From Lactococcus sp. dk101 (lineage in GTDB: Bacteria > Bacillota > Bacilli > Lactobacillales > Streptococcaceae), in the NCBI RefSeq assembly GCF_009601055.1, contig NZ_WITI01000007.1, positions 35,612 to 99,611 of the forward strand: DNA of 64,000 nt. Reading direction: 5' to 3'. Position numbers and translations under genes: made by a program. The notes under the pieces are model-generated. The model was not told the DNA's origin, did no database searches, and worked only from the letters and a program-made list of their open reading frames with translations. Positions 1-9,472 of the stretch are shown here, in pieces (the stretch's first letter is position 1; every line of letters begins with the position of its first letter).

Positions 1-159
<159 letters not shown>

Positions 160-252
160 TGTAGGAAAATTTTTCTTGGTTGAAGTAAAATAGTGGAAAT
201 CAAAAACAATGGATTTTCTCAGGAAAATCTAATTTTTAAGAAGGCATTAACA

Positions 253-878
253 ATGAACAATATCGAATGGTTATTCTTTGACTTGGGATACACCCTTGTC
301 ATCAAAAAAGAATACGAACTGCCATTCAGCTCCTTGAAAAAAACGATATTTTTGTCAGCTTTGACAGTTTTTATAATCAAATGGTTGTAGCCTCTAAAGC
401 TTATCAATCTCCCTTCTTAACTGTTTTTAATCAATACGGTTTAAGTGAAATTATTGCTTATCCAAGTCAATTTGAAATCTTGTATCCAGAAGTTGAAAAA
501 ATTTTATCACAGCTTCATAAAAATTATAAAATTGGACTCATTGCAAACCAATCTAGCGGTGCAAAAGAACGACTTGAAGGTTGGGGCATTTCGGAGTATT
601 TTGATGTTATCGTTTCATCTAGTGAAGCCGGTGTTGCCAAACCAGATGAAAAAATTTTTAAACTTGCATTAGAAAAAAGTGAAGCCATTCCACAAAATGC
701 TGTAATGATTGGTGACCGTCTAGACAATGATATTTTTCCAGCCAAAAAATTAGGATTTCAAACAATTTGGATAAAACAAGGACTTGGAGGACTTCAAAAG
801 CCACTTTCTAATGCTTATCAAGCTGATTTTGAGATTAGTTCTATTTCAGATATCTTAAACATATTTAATAAAAAATAA
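253..878 (+). pseudogene. HAD-superfamily hydrolase, frameshifted
   Basis: Two overlapping frames together give one HAD IA phosphatase-like protein. The first frame starts at ATG 253 after AAGAAGG and supplies motif I (FFDLGYTLV). The second, open from about 303, supplies motif II (GLIANQSSG), the motif III lysine (AGVAKPDEKIF) and motif IV (MIGDRLDNDI), ending at 878. The change of frame falls at or just after a run of six A at 304-309; one missing base there restores a continuous protein of about 208 residues. Motif I has Gly in place of the second Asp, which is common in this subgroup. The run is short and does not form a canonical slippery heptamer, so mutation or sequencing error is more likely than programmed frameshifting. 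Substrate unknown. Confidence 0.7.
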
Positions 879-894
879 TATCAACACGACTTGT

Positions 895-929
895 AAAAAG
901 ACTTTTCAAAATAATGAAAAGTCTTTTAT
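895..929. terminator. Bidirectional rho-independent terminator
   Basis: AAAAGACTTTT and its complement AAAAGTCTTTT flank a short A-rich loop, with T-runs on both strands. It separates the HAD gene from the convergent LysR gene. Confidence 0.75.
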
Positions 930-957
930 ATTAAGCATGATCTTTGCTATTTTCAAA

Positions 958-1878
958 TCAACTTTGATTTAAGATATTTAAAAATGAAGTGTACAGTTTT
1001 ATGGATAGCTCACTCAAACTGTAATCTTTTTTGAAGATTAAAATATAGTCAGCGACTAGTTCATTTTTATCCAAACTATAAACAACACATTTTTCATCTG
1101 AAATATAACGATCGACCAATATTTTTGGTATAAAAGTTACTCCCATCCCCGACATTGTTAAGTTAACTGCCGTAAGTACTGTACTAGTAGTGATAAGCGG
1201 ATTGATATTCAAATTATTTTTTGCAAAAAATCTAGCAACATTTTTACCAATACCATAGTCAAGTGGTGTAAGAATAATCGGCTGTTCCTTGACTAAAGAA
1301 AGTTCCCCACTGTATTTTGCTATTGACTTATTTTTGCTCGGATCAAACAAAGGGCTTATTTCGGGGACAAGTAAATAAAGTTCTTCCTTAAAGATACTAG
1401 AATATGTAAGATTTTGTTCATATAAAAGTGGTGCCATTCCTAAGGCAAGTTCCATTTCACCACTTATAATCATTCTTTCAGAAATATTTTGATTTTGTTC
1501 ATTTAAAACGATATCTATACCTGGTGATTGTTTATGAAATTCTGGTAATACTTTTGATAGAAAGGTCGAGGCTAAAGCCGAATTAATACCTAAAGAAACT
1601 TCCCCTCTTTGATTTGTTTTTAACAAATAGAGCTCGTGCTTCATCTTATTTTCTAAAGAACTGATTTCCTTTAGATACCAAAGGTAGCGTTTCCCTGAAT
1701 AAGTTAGATAAGCTTTGTGGTGGCTATGATTGAATATTTGAATTCCCATTTCTTCTTCTAATTGTTTTATTAACTTACTGAGATAGGGCTGAGAAACAAA
1801 GAGTTCTTTTGAAGCTTTTGTTATGTTCTGACAACGTTCTATTGTTTCTATATATGAAATTTTGTCTATTGTTTCCAT
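958..1878 (-). CDS. LysR-family transcriptional regulator
   Basis: The product has 306 residues with an N-terminal winged HTH (roughly residues 3-60, including SQPYLSKLIKQLEEEMG) and a periplasmic-binding-protein-like effector domain, the usual LTTR size and order. I start it at the ATG at 1878, which has GGGGGA six bases upstream, and not at the upstream in-frame ATG that would add 16 residues without an SD. It lies divergent from an MFS transporter and M20 amidohydrolase, which are its probable targets by the usual LTTR arrangement. The effector is not apparent; by context it may be an acylated amino acid or related amide. Confidence 0.85.
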   Translation of the reverse strand: METIDKISYIETIERCQNITKASKELFVSQPYLSKLIKQLEEEMGIQIFNHSHHKAYLTYSGKRYLWYLKEISSLENKMKHELYLLKTNQRGEVSLGINSALASTFLSKVLPEFHKQSPGIDIVLNEQNQNISERMIISGEMELALGMAPLLYEQNLTYSSIFKEELYLLVPEISPLFDPSKNKSIAKYSGELSLVKEQPIILTPLDYGIGKNVARFFAKNNLNINPLITTSTVLTAVNLTMSGMGVTFIPKILVDRYISDEKCVVYSLDKNELVADYILIFKKDYSLSELSIKLYTSFLNILNQS

Positions 1879-2184
1879 GTTTCCCCCATTAAGACATCTA
1901 ATAATAATAAAAAAGTTATAAATCAATAAAAATTAGGTTATAATATAAGATATAAAGGGGAATTTCCATCAAGTCAATTAACCGTTATCATCTATATAAA
2001 TAAGTTCTTTTATACTCATTATAACATAAATTATCCCATCCAAAACTCGCTTTAATAACCAAAGAGTTATAAAATCCTTCAAAAAAAAGTCTTTTTATTC
2101 TTGAGACTTATTTTATATAATTTAATTGAATGAATAATTATTGTATTAGCGTTCTATTTAAATATTATTGGAGGTTTATTAAAA
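1879..2184. promoter_or_regulatory. Divergent control region between LysR regulator and MFS gene
   Basis: This 306-base AT-rich gap has no gene. It holds a -10-like TATAAT at 2116-2121 for the MFS operon and a dyad AAGTCT/AGACTT at 2087-2109 overlapping the expected -35 position, where no good -35 is seen. That fits activator-dependent transcription, but the LysR binding site is not proven. Confidence 0.45.
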
Positions 2185-3570
2185 TTGTTGAAAGATACAA
2201 ATGCATCAACTTATAAAGGAGATGCGAAATTATTAATAGGTATTATCCTAGCAGTTTTATCATTTTGGTTATTTGCTCAATCCGTACTTAATATGGAACC
2301 AGCAATTCAAAAAAGCTTAGGAATGACTTCAGGAGCTATGGGGATTGGTGTTTCAATCACGGCTTTATTTTCTGGTTTATTTATCGTACTCACTGGTGGT
2401 TTAGCTGATAGATTGGGCCGAGTTAAATTTAGTTTAGCTGGTCTTGTCATCAACATTATCGGTTCTATTTTACTTATTATTGCTCAAAGTGCTCCTCTCT
2501 TTATAGCAGGACGTATTCTTCAAGGAGTCGCTGCTGCATTTATTATGCCTGCCACAATGGCTTTAGTAAAGACTTATTATGATGGGGCAGAGCGTCAACG
2601 TGCGGTTAGCTATTGGTCTATTGGTTCTTGGGGAGGTTCTGGTTTATGTTCATTCTTCGGTGGAGCCATTGCTAGTACATTGGGTTGGCGTTATGTTTTC
2701 ATATTCTCAATTATTGTTTCAGTCATCAGTTTTATTCTTATTATGGGAACACCTGAAAGTAAAGTTGTTGTTGAAAAAGTAAAATTTGACTTCTTTGGCC
2801 TTATCTTATTCATCATTAGTATGTTGGCTTTAAATCTCGGAATTTCTTCAGCACAACAATACGGTCTACAAAGTTCTCGCACGCTCACTCTGTTCGCTGT
2901 CGTAATTGTTGGATTAGTTTTGTTCTATTTTACAAAAAAAAACAAATCAAATAGTTTCATGGATTTCAATCTCTTTAAAAATCGTTTCTACCTTGGAGCA
3001 ACCATTTCTAACTTTTTATTAAACGCGGTTGCTGGAACACTTATTGTAATTAACACTTATATGCAAATTGGTCGTGGCTTGTCATCTGCTGTCGCTGGTG
3101 AAATGTCTCTTGGCTATCTCGTTTGTATCTTAATTACAATCAGAATTGGTGAAAAATTACTTCAAAAAATGGGTGCTCGTAAACCAATGGTGTTGGGGGC
3201 TTCTGCCACTCTAATCGGTATTATCTTGATGACTTTTGTTAATGTTCAAGGCCCACTTTATCTCGTGCTTGTCTTTATTGGTTATTCTATTTTCGGTATT
3301 GGACTCGGTATCTACGCGACTCCTTCAACCGATACTGCTATTTCCAATGTATCTGATGAAAAAGTTGGTTCAGCATCTGGGATTTATAAAATGGCTAGCT
3401 CTTTAGGAGGCGCCATCGGAGTTGCCATTTCTTTGGCCGTTTTCAGTTCAGTAGGAGCAGACAAAGTATCTACTGCAGCATTTTTGGGTCTAGGAGTGAA
3501 CATTATTTTTGGCATTCTTGCTATCATTTCAATTATGTTTATCATTCCTAAAAACTCAAAAATGAAATAA
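2185..3570 (+). CDS. MFS transporter, DHA2 (14-helix drug:H+ antiporter) type
   Basis: The 461-residue product is very hydrophobic with about 14 predicted membrane segments, as in the DHA2 family. The loop 2-3 motif A is visible as GGLADRLGRVKFS, and a motif C-like Gly-rich stretch follows in helix 5. The start is TTG at 2185, ten bases after GGAGG; TTG 2188 is an alternative. It is followed after 33 bases by an M20 peptidase-like amidohydrolase, suggesting a two-gene operon under the divergent LysR protein. Export of the hydrolase product or its substrate is an inference from context. Confidence 0.85.
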   Translation: MLKDTNASTYKGDAKLLIGIILAVLSFWLFAQSVLNMEPAIQKSLGMTSGAMGIGVSITALFSGLFIVLTGGLADRLGRVKFSLAGLVINIIGSILLIIAQSAPLFIAGRILQGVAAAFIMPATMALVKTYYDGAERQRAVSYWSIGSWGGSGLCSFFGGAIASTLGWRYVFIFSIIVSVISFILIMGTPESKVVVEKVKFDFFGLILFIISMLALNLGISSAQQYGLQSSRTLTLFAVVIVGLVLFYFTKKNKSNSFMDFNLFKNRFYLGATISNFLLNAVAGTLIVINTYMQIGRGLSSAVAGEMSLGYLVCILITIRIGEKLLQKMGARKPMVLGASATLIGIILMTFVNVQGPLYLVLVFIGYSIFGIGLGIYATPSTDTAISNVSDEKVGSASGIYKMASSLGGAIGVAISLAVFSSVGADKVSTAAFLGLGVNIIFGILAIISIMFIIPKNSKMK

Positions 3571-3603
3571 TTATAATCATAGTTTTAAAGAAAGGAAAAG
3601 AAA

Positions 3604-4821
3604 ATGAGTATTCAATCGGTTTTAAGCGACCTTGAAGAAATAAAAGGTTGGCAAGAAGAGTTGTACAAAGACTTTCACAAACATCCCGAACTTTCAATGC
3701 AAGAGGTAGAAACGACTTCTAAAATTGAGAACATTTTAAAACAATGTAATTTCACTGTGAAAAAAATTGGCGGTGGAATTGTTGGAATTCTAGAAAACGG
3801 AGAAGGACCTAAAGTTCTTTTTAGAGCGGATATTGATGCTCTTCCTGTAAAAGAAGACTCCGATGTTCCTTACGCTTCTACTGTTGAAATGACTGATTTA
3901 GAAGGTCATCTTCTTCCAGTCATGCATGCATGCGGGCACGACTTTCATATCACTGCTGGATTAGGGGCAGCAAAAATGCTATCAAGCCACCTGTCAGAAT
4001 GGCATGGAACATATATTGCCCTCTTCCAACCTGGTGAAGAAATCGCTGCTGGTGCAAAATCAATGCTCAAAGACGATCTTATAAATAAAATTCCAAAGCC
4101 AGATGTTGCTTTGTCTCAACATGTATTGAATGAACCCGAGTCTGGAAAAGTAGGAACAACAGCAGGGCCATTCTTATCTACTGCTGCTTCAATTAAAATC
4201 CACATTAAAGGCAAGGGAGCACACGGTTCTATGCCTCACTTGAGTATTGATCCCGTTGTGATTGGTTCGTCTATCGTTATGAAGCTTCAAACTATTGTGT
4301 CTCGTGAAGTCAATCCTTTTGATTTTGCTGTCGTCACTGTAGGTTCCTTCCAATCTGGGCTTAAAGCAAATATTATTCCTGATGACGCTACACTAGAACT
4401 TAATATTAGAGCATATAGTGAAGATGTAAAAGAACATCTCATTAGCGCTATTAAGCGAATTGCTCTTTCAGAGTGTCAAGCTGGTAATTGTACAGAAGAA
4501 CCAACAATAGAAGTTTATGACAACTATCCTTTGACTAAAAATTATGAAGAAACTACGGCTAAAGTAACCCAAGCATTTAAAACTAATTTGGGTGAAGACA
4601 GAGTAGTTGACTACAAACCTATGACCGCTTCTGAAGATTTCTCATATCTTCCAGATGCCTGGGGAATTCCTTATTTCTACTGGGGCTTTGGCGGATTTAC
4701 AAAAGATCAAGTGGCTTATCCAAACCATAGTCCAAAATTTGTTCCAGCTTTACAGCCAACACTGACAACTGGAACTCAAGCTGCAATTACTGCTGTTCTT
4801 GCATTTCTCGGAAATGATTAA
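3604..4821 (+). CDS. M20 family metallo-amidohydrolase (hippurate hydrolase / N-acyl amino acid amidohydrolase type)
   Basis: The 405-residue length fits M20D enzymes. Seen motifs are FHKHPELSMQE near the N-terminus, the metal ligands in HACGHDFH (about residues 109-116), QPGEE (about 142-146) with the catalytic Glu, and the dimerisation domain in the middle (GKGAHGSMPH). Family members remove acyl groups from N-acyl amino acids, for example hippurate, using two divalent metals. The SD AAAGGAAAAG precedes the ATG. It shares transcription with the MFS gene. The specific substrate is not readable from sequence. Confidence 0.85.
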   Translation: MSIQSVLSDLEEIKGWQEELYKDFHKHPELSMQEVETTSKIENILKQCNFTVKKIGGGIVGILENGEGPKVLFRADIDALPVKEDSDVPYASTVEMTDLEGHLLPVMHACGHDFHITAGLGAAKMLSSHLSEWHGTYIALFQPGEEIAAGAKSMLKDDLINKIPKPDVALSQHVLNEPESGKVGTTAGPFLSTAASIKIHIKGKGAHGSMPHLSIDPVVIGSSIVMKLQTIVSREVNPFDFAVVTVGSFQSGLKANIIPDDATLELNIRAYSEDVKEHLISAIKRIALSECQAGNCTEEPTIEVYDNYPLTKNYEETTAKVTQAFKTNLGEDRVVDYKPMTASEDFSYLPDAWGIPYFYWGFGGFTKDQVAYPNHSPKFVPALQPTLTTGTQAAITAVLAFLGND

Positions 4822-4899
4822 ACAATTTCCTTGGTAAGTTATGCTTTTAATTCAGACAAATTTTAAATGAATATCGCATTTGATTATCATCAAAAGCAA

Positions 4900-4934
4900 T
4901 CAAAAAGACAAGATTTAATTCTTGTCTTTTTTGA
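4900..4934 (+). terminator. Terminator after the amidohydrolase
   Basis: AAAAAGACAAGA and TCTTGTCTTTTTT form a stem with a six-base loop and a T-run on the + strand. Confidence 0.8.
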
Positions 4935-4956
4935 TCAATGAACTTCCTACAACATG

Positions 4957-4984
4957 AAAAACCACAGCGCATTGCTGTGGTTTT
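4957..4984 (-). terminator. Terminator of the RlmI-like gene
   Basis: AAAACCACAGC pairs with GCTGTGGTTTT; on the minus strand the stem is followed by a T-run. It lies 12 bases past the stop codon of the methyltransferase gene. Confidence 0.8.
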
Positions 4985-4996
4985 CATATTTCTTGA

Positions 4997-6169
4997 TTAT
5001 TTTTTAATCTTAACGAACAATACTTTTAAATAATTTCCGTCAGGGAAGGCTCTAGACACATGGAAATCTGCGGGGAGTTGCTCTTTTTGGAAGATGTCAA
5101 AGCTGACAGCCTTATCAACTAGGGCTTTGGTAACCATCTGTTCAAATTTGGTAGCATTGATGTTGGCAGCATTGGTTGAGCAAATCAAAATGCCATCTTT
5201 TTCTAATATATCAATGGATTGTTCAACTAATTCGCCATAATTTTTTGCCACCGAAAAAGTATGTTTTCCGTTTCGAGCAAAACTTGGTGGGTCAAGCACA
5301 ATCAAATCATAGGTCAACTGCTTCTTTTTAGCATAATTAAAATAAGCAAAGGTGTCCATCACGTAGATTTTTTGAGTATCTGGATCGATTTGATTGACCT
5401 CAAATTGTTGGCGGGTTTTCTCAAGGCTTCGTTTTGCCAAATCAACCGAAGTCGTTTGAATACTGCCGCCAAATGCACTTGCGACAGAAAATGCTCCCGT
5501 ATAACTAAACATATTGAGCATGGTTTTTCCAGCTGAAAGGCCGTCCGCCAAAATTCCACGAACATTTTTTTGATCAAGGAAAATGCCTGTCATCAAGCCT
5601 TCATTAAGATAACTGGCATATTTCACGCCATTTTCAAGTACAATCAGGGGTTCTGGTGCTTCCTGTCCGCTGACAAAACGGCTTTCGATTTTATCAGCAT
5701 GAGCAAATCTCATTTTCTCATAAATTCCACAGATTTCTGGATAAACATGAGAAAATGCCGCCAGAATTTCTAATCTTTGTTCATAAATGAAAGCATTGTA
5801 CCATGAAAAGACGACATAATCAGCATAAAAATCAACGGTTACGCCGCCAAGACCATCACCTTCGCCATTAAACAAACGAAATGCGGTTGTCAGTTGATCA
5901 TCAAAAAATGAGAGCCGTAAATTTTTAGCTTCCAAAAATTTACTTTCGTAAAATGCTTGATTGATTGTTGTTTTTGAACTGCTAAGAAGCCAACCAATCC
6001 CCTTATTTTGCTTTGATAAATAGGCAGTGCCGAGCGTTTTTTGCTTTTGATCAACAAGCTCAACAAAACTGTCTTCAGGAAGTTGCGACACTAAATCTTC
6101 CAAGACAAGCAAAGGGTAGCCCTTGCTCAAACGTTTTGCGGCTTGTGCTTTTACAGTGATTTTATTCAT
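4997..6169 (-). CDS. Class I SAM-dependent rRNA methyltransferase, RlmI/RlmCJ-like
   Basis: The 390-residue protein begins with a PUA-like RNA-binding domain (KRLSKGYPLLVLEDL) and has a C-terminal Rossmann methyltransferase domain with LNMFSYTGAFSVAS (SAM motif I) and LDPPSFARN (motif IV NPPY-like, as in m5C methyltransferases of this family). RlmI methylates a cytosine of 23S rRNA; the same fold also covers dual-specific RlmCJ enzymes. I use the ATG at 6169. It has no Shine-Dalgarno, but an extended -10 ends six bases before it, so the mRNA is probably leaderless. Upstream in-frame starts would lie within the end of the next gene. Confidence 0.8.
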   Translation of the reverse strand: MNKITVKAQAAKRLSKGYPLLVLEDLVSQLPEDSFVELVDQKQKTLGTAYLSKQNKGIGWLLSSSKTTINQAFYESKFLEAKNLRLSFFDDQLTTAFRLFNGEGDGLGGVTVDFYADYVVFSWYNAFIYEQRLEILAAFSHVYPEICGIYEKMRFAHADKIESRFVSGQEAPEPLIVLENGVKYASYLNEGLMTGIFLDQKNVRGILADGLSAGKTMLNMFSYTGAFSVASAFGGSIQTTSVDLAKRSLEKTRQQFEVNQIDPDTQKIYVMDTFAYFNYAKKKQLTYDLIVLDPPSFARNGKHTFSVAKNYGELVEQSIDILEKDGILICSTNAANINATKFEQMVTKALVDKAVSFDIFQKEQLPADFHVSRAFPDGNYLKVLFVKIKK

Positions 6170-6175
6170 AAAATC

Positions 6176-6184
6176 ATTATACCA
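6176..6184 (-). promoter_or_regulatory. Extended -10 for a leaderless methyltransferase mRNA
   Basis: On the minus strand TGGTATAAT is followed by six bases and then the ATG at 6169, so the expected transcription start is at or next to the A of the start codon. Confidence 0.55.
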
Positions 6185-6218
6185 TGACTTTGTAGCATTT
6201 TGCATGGGAGCAAAAATT

Positions 6219-6494
6219 TTAATTTTTTGCTTCTCCATAAGAAGTCGCAAAACTAGGTGCATACTGCTCCATCAGCAAGGTCAAAAATTCTGATACCGAT
6301 TTGCTAAGTGTGCGATTGACCGAGTAAAAGGACAAATCACGCTCCAGTCCAAAAATCGCACGACCATTTTCTTTGTCTGTTTCCAGTCGTCTTTTTGTTG
6401 CCAGCAAAATTTCACGTTCGCCTTGCGAAATTGTTTCGTCCAAAACAAGTGTATAAACACGGCTCAAAACTTCTTTTTCTGTCCATTTTTCCAT
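6219..6494 (-). CDS. Small helical protein, enterocin A immunity (EntA_Immun)-like
   Basis: The 91-residue protein is predicted all-helical and carries a LVLDETISQGEREILLATKR segment that resembles the second helix region of the enterocin-A-type immunity family of four-helix bundles, whose members protect against class IIa pediocin-like bacteriocins via the mannose PTS. GGAGG stands seven bases before the ATG. No bacteriocin structural gene is next to it, so it would be an orphan immunity gene, which is frequent in lactic acid bacteria. Family assignment rests on length and pattern only. Confidence 0.5.
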   Translation of the reverse strand: MEKWTEKEVLSRVYTLVLDETISQGEREILLATKRRLETDKENGRAIFGLERDLSFYSVNRTLSKSVSEFLTLLMEQYAPSFATSYGEAKN

Positions 6495-6624
6495 GACAAA
6501 ACCTCCATTGATTTATTAAAATCATTATAACATGGAAAAATTGGCTTTCTAGATTATTCCCAAAAACGAGTATTTTTTTCTATCATCTTTGTACTATTCA
6601 GTACGTCGAAGTCTTAAAATCAAC

Positions 6625-6652
6625 AAAAAAACTCTGTCAGTACTGACAGAGT
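6625..6652 (-). terminator. pgk terminator, built on the TGTCAG palindrome
   Basis: ACTCTGTCAGT and its perfect complement form an 11-bp stem, followed on the minus strand by seven T. Between it and pgk (6653-6733) there is a further AGTTTTTAT hairpin and nothing else recognisable. Confidence 0.85.
6635..6648. repeat. Dispersed 14-bp palindrome TGTCAG-NN-CTGACA, first of about fifteen copies
   Basis: Copies fully matching TGTCAGNNCTGACA were read at 6635, 24104, 24457, 24896, 26077, 41720, 42604, 44664, 50615, 52496, 55312, 55874, 56413 and 58400. Near copies are at 48191 (last base changed), 49281 and 54208 (one or two changes). Some copies lie in terminator stems, some in spacers, and at least seven inside protein genes. 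None was seen in the satellite (12.3-24.05 kb), the toxin/immunity array or the restriction island. Confidence 0.8.
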
Positions 6653-6733
6653 CCATTTTTCAATAAAGTACGTAGTTTTTATTGTATAAAAACTGCGTTC
6701 ATCGCTCTAAACGCTGAAGCGTCAAGACCGATT

Positions 6734-7930
6734 TTATTTTTCAGTCAATGCAGCAAGACCTGGAAGAACTTTACCTTCCAAGAGTTCCATAGATGCTCCA
6801 CCACCAGTAGAAATCCATGAGAATTTGTCTGCGTAACCAAGGTTGATTGCAGCAGCTGCTGAATCTCCACCACCGATGATTGATTTAACACCTGGTTGTT
6901 TAACGATAGCTTCCATCAAACCAACTGTACCTGCTTGGAAGTCTGGGTTTTCAAAGACACCAACTGGGCCATTCCAAACGACTGTTTTAGCACCTTCAAG
7001 TTGAGTTGAGTAGTCAGCGATTGTTTTTGTTGCAACGTCAAGTCCCATGAAACCAGCAGGGATGTTTTGGTCTGCAGTTTCTTTAACTTCAGTATAATCA
7101 GCAAATGCGTTTGCTACTTTGTGGTCAACTGGCAAGATAAGTTTTCCGTCAGCTTTTTCAAGAAGACCTTTAGCAAGTTCGATTTTGTCATCTTCAACAA
7201 GTGAAGTTCCGATTTCGTAACCTTGAGCTTTCAAGAATGTGTAAGCCATACCACCACCGATAATAACTTTATCAGCTTTGGCAAGCAAGTTTTCGATAAC
7301 ACCAATCTTGTCAGAAACTTTAGAACCACCAAGGATTGCTACGAATGGACGTTCTGGAGCTTCAACTGCTTCTTGGATATAAGCAATTTCGTTTTCAAGA
7401 AGGAAACCAGCAACAGCTTTTTCAACGTTTGCAGAGATACCAACGTTTGAAGCGTGAGCACGGTGAGCAGTACCGAAAGCGTCATTTACGAAGATACCAT
7501 CTCCGAGTGAAGCCCAGTATTTACCAAGTTCAGGATCGTTTTTAGATTCTTTCTTACCATCGATATCTTCGAAACGTGTATTTTCAACGAGCAAGATTTC
7601 GCCATCTTTAAGTTCGTTTACAGCAGTTTCAAGTTCTGCTCCACGAGTTGTTGGAACAAAAGTAACTTCTTGTCCAAGTTTTGTAGCCAATGCAGCAGCA
7701 ACAGGAGCAAGTGTTTTGCTTGCTTTGTCAGCTTCTTCTTTCACACGTCCGAGGTGAGAGAAAAGAATTGCACGTCCGCCTTGTTCAAGGATATACTTGA
7801 TTGTTGGAAGAGCTGCAGTGATACGGTTATCGTTAGTAATCACACCATCTTTGATTGGGACATTAAAGTCAACACGAACAAGGACTTTTTTGCCTTTGAG
7901 TTCAACATCTTTGACAGTCAATTTTGCCAT
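6734..7930 (-). CDS. pgk: Phosphoglycerate kinase
   Basis: This is the glycolytic cytosolic enzyme that transfers phosphate from 1,3-bisphosphoglycerate to ADP. The 398-residue length is standard. [12 protein letters not shown] at the N-terminus is the PGK signature, the substrate-site segments ([13 protein letters not shown]) follow, and WNGPVGVFE plus GGGDSAAA in the nucleotide-binding C-domain are intact. The SD AAGGAGAT lies before the ATG. It has its own strong terminator, so it is probably monocistronic. gap is not adjacent. Confidence 0.98.
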   Translation of the reverse strand: MAKLTVKDVELKGKKVLVRVDFNVPIKDGVITNDNRITAALPTIKYILEQGGRAILFSHLGRVKEEADKASKTLAPVAAALATKLGQEVTFVPTTRGAELETAVNELKDGEILLVENTRFEDIDGKKESKNDPELGKYWASLGDGIFVNDAFGTAHRAHASNVGISANVEKAVAGFLLENEIAYIQEAVEAPERPFVAILGGSKVSDKIGVIENLLAKADKVIIGGGMAYTFLKAQGYEIGTSLVEDDKIELAKGLLEKADGKLILPVDHKVANAFADYTEVKETADQNIPAGFMGLDVATKTIADYSTQLEGAKTVVWNGPVGVFENPDFQAGTVGLMEAIVKQPGVKSIIGGGDSAAAAINLGYADKFSWISTGGGASMELLEGKVLPGLAALTEK

Positions 7931-8084
7931 TTTTGTAAATCTCCTTAAGATTTTAGTTGGGTAAAAACCCTTTTTGATAAGATAATTATATCACAAATTC
8001 TCACATTTTGTTGTGAAATTCTGCGTTTTAATCATGTAATCGGTACCAGTAATAAAAAAATTAAGATTGAAAAATGAATAAAAT

Positions 8085-8110
8085 AAGAGACCGACTTTCG
8101 TCAATCTCTT
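8085..8110 (-). terminator. rpsU terminator
   Basis: AAGAGATTGAC and GTCGGTCTCTT pair across a GAAA tetraloop, followed on the minus strand by a T-rich tail, just after the rpsU stop. Confidence 0.8.
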
Positions 8111-8122
8111 TTAAAATTTCAA

Positions 8123-8299
8123 TTAGAATTTTTTACGTTTACGAGCTGCTTCTGATTTGCGTTTCGCTTTTACAGATGGTTTTTCGTAGTGTTCACGTTT
8201 GCGGAGTTCTTGAAGAGTTCCAGCTTTTGTTACTGAACGTTTGAAGCGACGGAGTGCGTCGTCAAGTGATTCATTTTTACGAACGATAGTTTTTGACAT
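8123..8299 (-). CDS. rpsU: 30S ribosomal protein S21
   Basis: The 58-residue basic protein [18 protein letters not shown]... ending in a Lys/Arg-rich tail is a full-length bS21 of the small subunit, which helps mRNA engagement near the anti-SD. I start it at ATG 8299, preceded by GGGGTGAAATCA, and not at the track-extended ATG three codons upstream. It stands alone with its own terminator; the usual primase/sigma gene neighbours of other bacteria are absent here. Confidence 0.97.
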   Translation of the reverse strand: MSKTIVRKNESLDDALRRFKRSVTKAGTLQELRKREHYEKPSVKAKRKSEAARKRKKF

Positions 8300-8396
8300 T
8301 GATTTCACCCCATTCCCGTTTCTGAATTTGCGTTAAAAAACACGCTAAGAACATTTTAACAAAAAATGGATGTTTTTGTCAACTATTATTTTTCAT

Positions 8397-9383
8397 TTAT
8401 TTGATAAAACTGACCTCATGTGCCAGTTGATTAGCCGCTTGTGCCTGATCCATCGTCAAAATATGATTTTCAATCAACATTTCATATTCTTTAGGGAGGG
8501 TTGTCTTTTGCAAGATTGGCCCGTCAGTGTTGATGGTAAAGGGAACGCGATGCTCAAGCAAGGTCTGATAATTAAATCTCATTTCGTCCAAATCTTTGAC
8601 AGATTTCGTTTTGAGATTTGAGGTTGGGCAAGTTTCAAGAACGATGCGATGTTCACGTAAATAAGCCATCAGATTTTCGTCATGAACGCAGGCAATCCCG
8701 TGGCCTATTCGATTGGGCTTAAGTTTGGTCACCACTTCCCACATCTCATCTGCGTTCGTAGCTTCGCCTGTATGAATGGTCAAGCCAAGACCTTCTGCAT
8801 GAATGCGTTTGGCAAGACCTTCAATCGGCTCAAAACTAAAGTTTTTATCGATAGGCCCAGCCAAATCAATCCCAATCACACCTCTGTCTTTGTATTTAAT
8901 CGCCTTGTCAACGATGATTTTATTGACATCTGGCGGAAAACGACGATCCATTGATAAAATCAAGCCTGTTCTCAAACGAGGAAATTTCAGACTGGCACGC
9001 TCCAAGCCTTGTAGAGTATAAACAATGATATGATCCAAATCAATTTTACCCGACCGTGAACGCAACATTGGGTTCATACGGATTTCAACCAAATCAATTT
9101 TGTCATGTTGGTAAAGATGTGTTGGAACCTGCTCTGCCAAACGGAACATGGCTTCAGGTGTGGATTGGATTTCTTCGAGTAAATCGTACATTTTGAGATA
9201 CTCTTCGTAACCGACATTTCCGTCGATTGTGACTGACTTAGCGAATTCAAAATAATCTCGCATGGGTAATTTCATGCCTTGCTCATGCGCCAAATCCCAG
9301 AGGATCTCTGGTGTTACCGAAGCTGAAATATGCATGTGCAAATCTGCGAGATTTTCAAGTTCGACTGCTGTTTTTGTTTCCAT
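8397..9383 (-). CDS. Adenosine deaminase-family amidohydrolase
   Basis: The 328-residue TIM-barrel protein shows the ADA metal and catalytic motifs in order: LHMHISAS near residue 15, HTGEA (catalytic Glu), GHGIA, TCPTSN, and INTDGP. In adenosine deaminase the last motif is usually NTDDP, and the second Asp takes part in catalysis; here it is Gly. The protein may therefore act on a different aminopurine or have altered activity. Family assignment is firm, substrate is not. No purine gene is adjacent. Confidence 0.8.
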   Translation of the reverse strand: METKTAVELENLADLHMHISASVTPEILWDLAHEQGMKLPMRDYFEFAKSVTIDGNVGYEEYLKMYDLLEEIQSTPEAMFRLAEQVPTHLYQHDKIDLVEIRMNPMLRSRSGKIDLDHIIVYTLQGLERASLKFPRLRTGLILSMDRRFPPDVNKIIVDKAIKYKDRGVIGIDLAGPIDKNFSFEPIEGLAKRIHAEGLGLTIHTGEATNADEMWEVVTKLKPNRIGHGIACVHDENLMAYLREHRIVLETCPTSNLKTKSVKDLDEMRFNYQTLLEHRVPFTINTDGPILQKTTLPKEYEMLIENHILTMDQAQAANQLAHEVSFIK

Positions 9384-9408
9384 TGTTTACAAGTGCCCTT
9401 TCGAATTA

Positions 9409-9437
9409 AAAAACAACCAATCTTCGATTGATTGTTG
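9409..9437 (-). terminator. Terminator of the 9473-9835 gene
   Basis: AACAATCAATC/GATTGGTTGTT stem with a three-base loop, followed by TTTTTT on the minus strand. It sits between the membrane protein gene and the deaminase-like gene. Confidence 0.75.
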
Positions 9438-9472
9438 TCTATCATAACACGCTTTGCCTCAGATTTCAAATC

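Noticed and set aside
301..312. Programmed -1 frameshift in the HAD gene
   Set aside because: CAAAAAA does not allow proper re-pairing in the P site, and no stimulatory structure is evident.
5359..5773. Several 65-90 codon frames opposite the RlmI-like, pgk and guaB genes
   Set aside because: They are shadows of strong coding genes without SD or protein-like composition.
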